From: Haplosporangium gracile
Lineage: Eukaryota; Mortierellomycota; Mortierellomycetes; Mortierellales; Mortierellaceae
Length of the DNA stretch: 12,786 bases
Direction of reading: 5' to 3'
Assembly: GCA_015499985.1 (NCBI GenBank)
Contig: JAAAUF010000998.1
Span: 1,787 to 14,572, forward strand
Below the pieces are notes generated by a model. It made no database searches and had not been told where the DNA came from. It saw nothing but the letters and a program-made list of their open reading frames with translations. The translations under genes and the position numbers were made by a program. Shown here piece by piece: positions 10,401-12,786 of the stretch (within the stretch, counting starts at the first letter, position 1; each line of letters begins with the position of its first letter).

Positions 10401-10950
10401 TATGATGATGATGATGAAGATGTTGGCTCATATCCTGTTGGTGCTGGTCCTTTGGCTCAAGCGTTGTCGCCGTCGTCGTTGTTGTTGTTGTTGTCGAGTT
10501 CTTATTGTTAATGTTGCTGTCTCCTGGAGGCAACAAGCCTTGAGGCAGATCCTCACAGGATGGCCTGCGATCGGCATGCTTGGGCTGAAAATACTGAAGG
10601 GTCGACTGCCGCCTTTGTGTGTGTTCCAGCTCCTGTGGTTGTGGACGTTTCGTCCGCATCGGTAAAGATCCACACGACTCTTGATGGGATAGAATTGGTC
10701 CTAGGGTTGCAGGCAAGATGCCTTGTGGCGTCGATTCTGGGGTCGGTACGCTGTTGTTGATGTTACTGTTGGCGGCAACTGGGGAAGCATGTGGTGGAGA
10801 CTGAGATTGAGACAACAGGTTGGGTTCCAGGGCCGGGTGGTGCAGACTTGCGGCAGGTCCATATCCGTTGATGGATGAAATTGGAGTAGAAGCCTTTTGG
10901 TGGACGATGGTTGCTGAGGAGGTGAGCATGGTTGATCGGGGAACATCCAT
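7468..10950 (-). CDS. Rco1/PHF12-family double PHD-finger protein (Rpd3S-type histone deacetylase subunit), 8 exons
   Basis: Exons are 10950-9728, 9578-9434, 9297-9142, 8947-8833, 8698-8391, 8277-8084, 7985-7853 and 7749-7468. All seven introns (98-194 nt) are GT..AG, phases agree, and the total is 2556 nt (851 residues). Residues 1-400 are low-complexity (Ser, Pro, Gln, His, Thr) with basic clusters such as KKRTRSSNQ that could be nuclear localisation signals. PHD1 is at 462-504 with C4HC3 ligands C462, C465, C474, C477, H482, C485, C501 and C504. Residues 509-556 (PPKPNPKGIFKQLL, ALPSDIQLFFKG, DGEYE) match the conserved linker that binds Sin3 in this family. The atypical PHD2 spans 597-644 and ends CPNH, with His as last ligand, as in Rco1 and PHF12. 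PRRRKRK follows at 650, then a Gln tract (about 717-730) and a charged helical C-terminus. In yeast, Rco1 helps Rpd3S deacetylate histones behind RNA polymerase II and reads the H3 tail. That role is inferred from homology. It is longer than yeast Rco1, mainly in its N-terminus. Confidence 0.9.
7931..7979. repeat. Glutamine-tract CAG/CAA repeat in the PHD gene
   Basis: On the coding strand this part of exon 7 is a mixed CAA/CAG run with AAA and GAA interruptions, encoding a Gln-rich stretch after the second PHD finger. The mixed codons suggest a stable tract. Confidence 0.75.
9513..9565. repeat. 15-bp coding minisatellite in the PHD gene, 3.5 copies
   Basis: The unit GGTGCTGGTGCCGAC (plus strand) occurs three times plus a partial copy. 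On the coding strand it encodes repeats of Ala-Pro-Ser-Ala-Pro just before PHD1, in exon 2. Because the unit is a multiple of three, copy changes would lengthen or shorten the linker without breaking the frame. Confidence 0.9.
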
Positions 10951-11460
10951 TCAGTCAAGGGAAGAGTTATTGTTGTCGGTGATGTTCAAACGAGTGTTGT
11001 TGATTGCTGTTGTGTTTGTTGATTGGTTTGTTTTGATGCGACAGTGTAGACTGCGCGGACCAGGTGTCTGTTAATTTGGATCCTGTTCTCGCTGATGTTG
11101 TCGTTGTTGTATAAGAAGTGAATGTCTTGCCTATTCCCTGTTGTCGTGTTACTCTCTTCTTCTGGTGAAAGAGATCAGTTGCTGAGTGGGCGAGTTTGCC
11201 TGTTACTTCTTTTTGGTGGTGACAGGTGAAGGGGGCGTGGTTTGTTCGTGTTTTGTTCTTGCTGTATACGTGAATAATGGTACGAGTGTCAACTGCAAGT
11301 TGCAGGATCCTTTATGTATCGGTTGCTTGGCTTCCTTGGGATGGAGGTTGGTCTACAGACAAGGGAGGCTGTCGAACTGGTGGCGGGCTGGTTGAAAGAG
11401 AACAAAGGGAAGAAAAGAAAAAGAAAAAAAAGAAAAAAAAGAAAAAAAAAAAAACTTTGA
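10951..11460 (-). other. Probable leader and promoter region of the PHD gene
   Basis: The 500 bases upstream of the PHD start codon hold many CAA/CAAC motifs on the coding strand (about 10970-11115), a composition often seen in fungal 5' leaders. A poly(A)-rich run lies at 11411-11454 (T-rich on the coding strand). No TATA box or binding site can be named. The start ATG has a weak context (T at -3). Confidence 0.35.
11411..11454. repeat. A-rich (A3-12 G) low-complexity run
   Basis: Runs of A broken by single G residues. On the minus strand it is a T-rich element about 460 nt upstream of the PHD gene start codon, which might affect nucleosome occupancy; that role is inference only. Confidence 0.75.
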
Positions 11461-12743
11461 CATGGACGGAAAACATTTCAAAAAACAGGTCACTCCCTCT
11501 CATCGCACACATCGGATTTTTGGCTAATCAACTTGCATGCAGCACCAACCGTAGGGATCACTAATCAAGAGGACGAAAACATCCAGCGAGACAGCATTTT
11601 GCGTTCAACAGGAAAAAAAAAGGAAAAAGCAAAAGAAATGATACTACCAGATCGCATGGAACCCTGCATTTTACATGAACGGTACCTGCCACGACCCGAC
11701 AAGTGTCGGACGACAAAAGATCCAGGTACTAGCACTCACAACCTTTTGGACAAAAAATTCTAAAGTGGTTTAACACAAAAATGCATAATCCGAAAAGTTT
11801 CACATCGGAGGCTACACGCGCGATTGAACGCGTAAAAGGATGAGAGGTGAGATGAAATATGAGGAGAGAAAAATGAAGAACGTCTATCAAGACGCGCGCG
11901 GTGTGCACGACACTGAAAAATGTGCACAAGCTGACTGAAGGAAAATGCTGCAAGAACAAGTGCATCCAAGACAGCAAAATCCTTCGATCATCGTCATGCA
12001 CCTAGAGGCATGTTCAATACAAGCAGGAGGAACGGAAAATGATGAAAAGGTTGTCGCTGATAGATGGTTTGTGTCATTCCATTAAGGACGATGGTTAGAG
12101 ACACGCTCGTTGTCATGACTGTGACAATGGTAAAATAGTTGAGCAGGAAGGCGGACGCGGACCGATACCAAAGCCTTGATCGGGTAAATACAAAGTCTAA
12201 AGACACCGCCAGCTATCTCAATCAAAAAAGAAGGCGCCTCGAATGTACATGACGCATGCGATCTAGGTATGGATACGGTCACATGAGACGCGACTACGAC
12301 ACATAAGGTGTGAGATGATCAGCTGTCGATGGCAGCTTATAGCTTTGGTACCGAAAGCATTAAAGCATGCGCATCGAAATAAGAAAAAATTGGGAGAAAC
12401 GAATGAAGGAAAGAAAGAGGCGCGACGAGAATGCAAGAGACCAAGGCAATGATGTGTTACAGTGGACGCGACTATGGTACAAAGAGATTCATCTTGAACA
12501 GACGACTTCAAATGTTGTCAATAGAGGCCATAATACAATGGCATCCTCTTTGAAACAAAAAAAAGAGAGACGGAAGGCGTGAACAACAACAACAAAGAAA
12601 AAAAAGAAACGCCAAGTTTGGTGAGTCCTATTAATGAGAAATGACACCCTCCTACATCTTTTGTTCTCCTAACGTTTTCATCCTTCCTCCAGAGTCGGAG
12701 CAAAAAAAATACTCCACCAAAGCGAAGAGAGGCAAAAAGATAG
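11461..12743. other. Stretch with no recognisable gene
   Basis: Open frames are all under about 95 codons, overlap each other on both strands, and show no domain, codon pattern or splice structure that I can support. A short hairpin (CCGAC, AAGT, GTCGG) lies at 11696-11709. I see no transposon ends or RNA gene other than the tRNA that follows. Confidence 0.5.
12734..12738 (-). terminator. RNA polymerase III terminator of the tRNA
   Basis: Five T residues on the minus strand start 6 nt beyond the tRNA discriminator base, the normal form and place of a Pol III stop signal. Confidence 0.7.
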
Positions 12744-12786
12744 CGTCAACAGCAGGATTTGAACCTGCGCGGGAGAACCCATGTGA
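12744..12786 (-). tRNA. tRNA-Ser, 3' part only (cut by window end)
   Basis: Read on the minus strand, the sequence has a T arm with perfect stems GCAGG/CCTGC around loop TTCAAAT (12752-12768), an acceptor 3' strand TGTTGAC (12745-12751) and discriminator G at 12744. Before the T arm is a long variable arm with stem GGG/CCC, the mark of a class II tRNA. This arm together with discriminator G points to serine, not leucine or tyrosine. The anticodon and 5' half lie beyond the window, so the isoacceptor cannot be told. The 5' acceptor strand should read GTCAACA. Confidence 0.85.

Noticed and set aside
11696..11709. Short inverted repeat CCGAC/GTCGG
   Set aside because: A five-pair stem is expected by chance in this length of DNA and has no T-run or gene end beside it.
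11312..12703. Multiple 60-95 codon frames between the PHD gene and the tRNA
   Set aside because: They overlap on both strands, include Phe or Lys runs from homopolymers, and show no motif or splice pattern.

Overview
The window looks like nuclear DNA of a filamentous or early-diverging fungus. The evidence is: protein genes split by short introns of about 50-220 nt with GT..AG ends, proteins with long Gln/His/Ser/Thr-rich stretches, many A/T homopolymers and GA/CT microsatellites, a fungal Rco1-type chromatin protein, and a eukaryotic tRNA-Ser with a Pol III T-run terminator. The style fits Mortierellomycota or Mucoromycota, but that placement is an inference, not a database result. No bacterial operon, phage, CRISPR array or recognisable transposon was seen.

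Layout. (1) 264-3171, minus strand: a four-exon gene for a predicted 791-residue protein with an N-terminal membrane anchor, a macro domain resembling microbial-type poly(ADP-ribose) glycohydrolase (the TIGR02452 type), and a very acidic C-terminal tail. Its signature residues depart from the usual GGG...QEE pattern. (2) 3172-5962: a gene-poor stretch. Its first 700 bases hold a purine-rich block with a 12-bp tandem repeat followed by a CT microsatellite; the rest shows nothing recognisable. (3) 5963-6969, plus strand: a probable small multi-exon gene of unknown function. Its first intron and last exon look sound, but the middle splicing is uncertain. (4) 6970-7467: a convergent 3' intergenic stretch. 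(5) 7468-10950, minus strand: an eight-exon gene for an 851-residue double-PHD-finger protein of the Rco1/PHF12 family. It is the best supported gene here, because all seven intron phases join cleanly. (6) 10951-12743: the upstream region of that gene and a stretch without a recognisable gene. (7) 12744 to the window end, minus strand: the 3' part of a tRNA-Ser gene cut by the window edge.

The genes do not form an operon or an evident functional cluster. The Rco1-like protein would work in the nucleus in an Rpd3S/Sin3-type histone deacetylase complex. The macro-domain protein would be expected to bind or remove ADP-ribose at a membrane if it is active at all. No functional link between them is visible.
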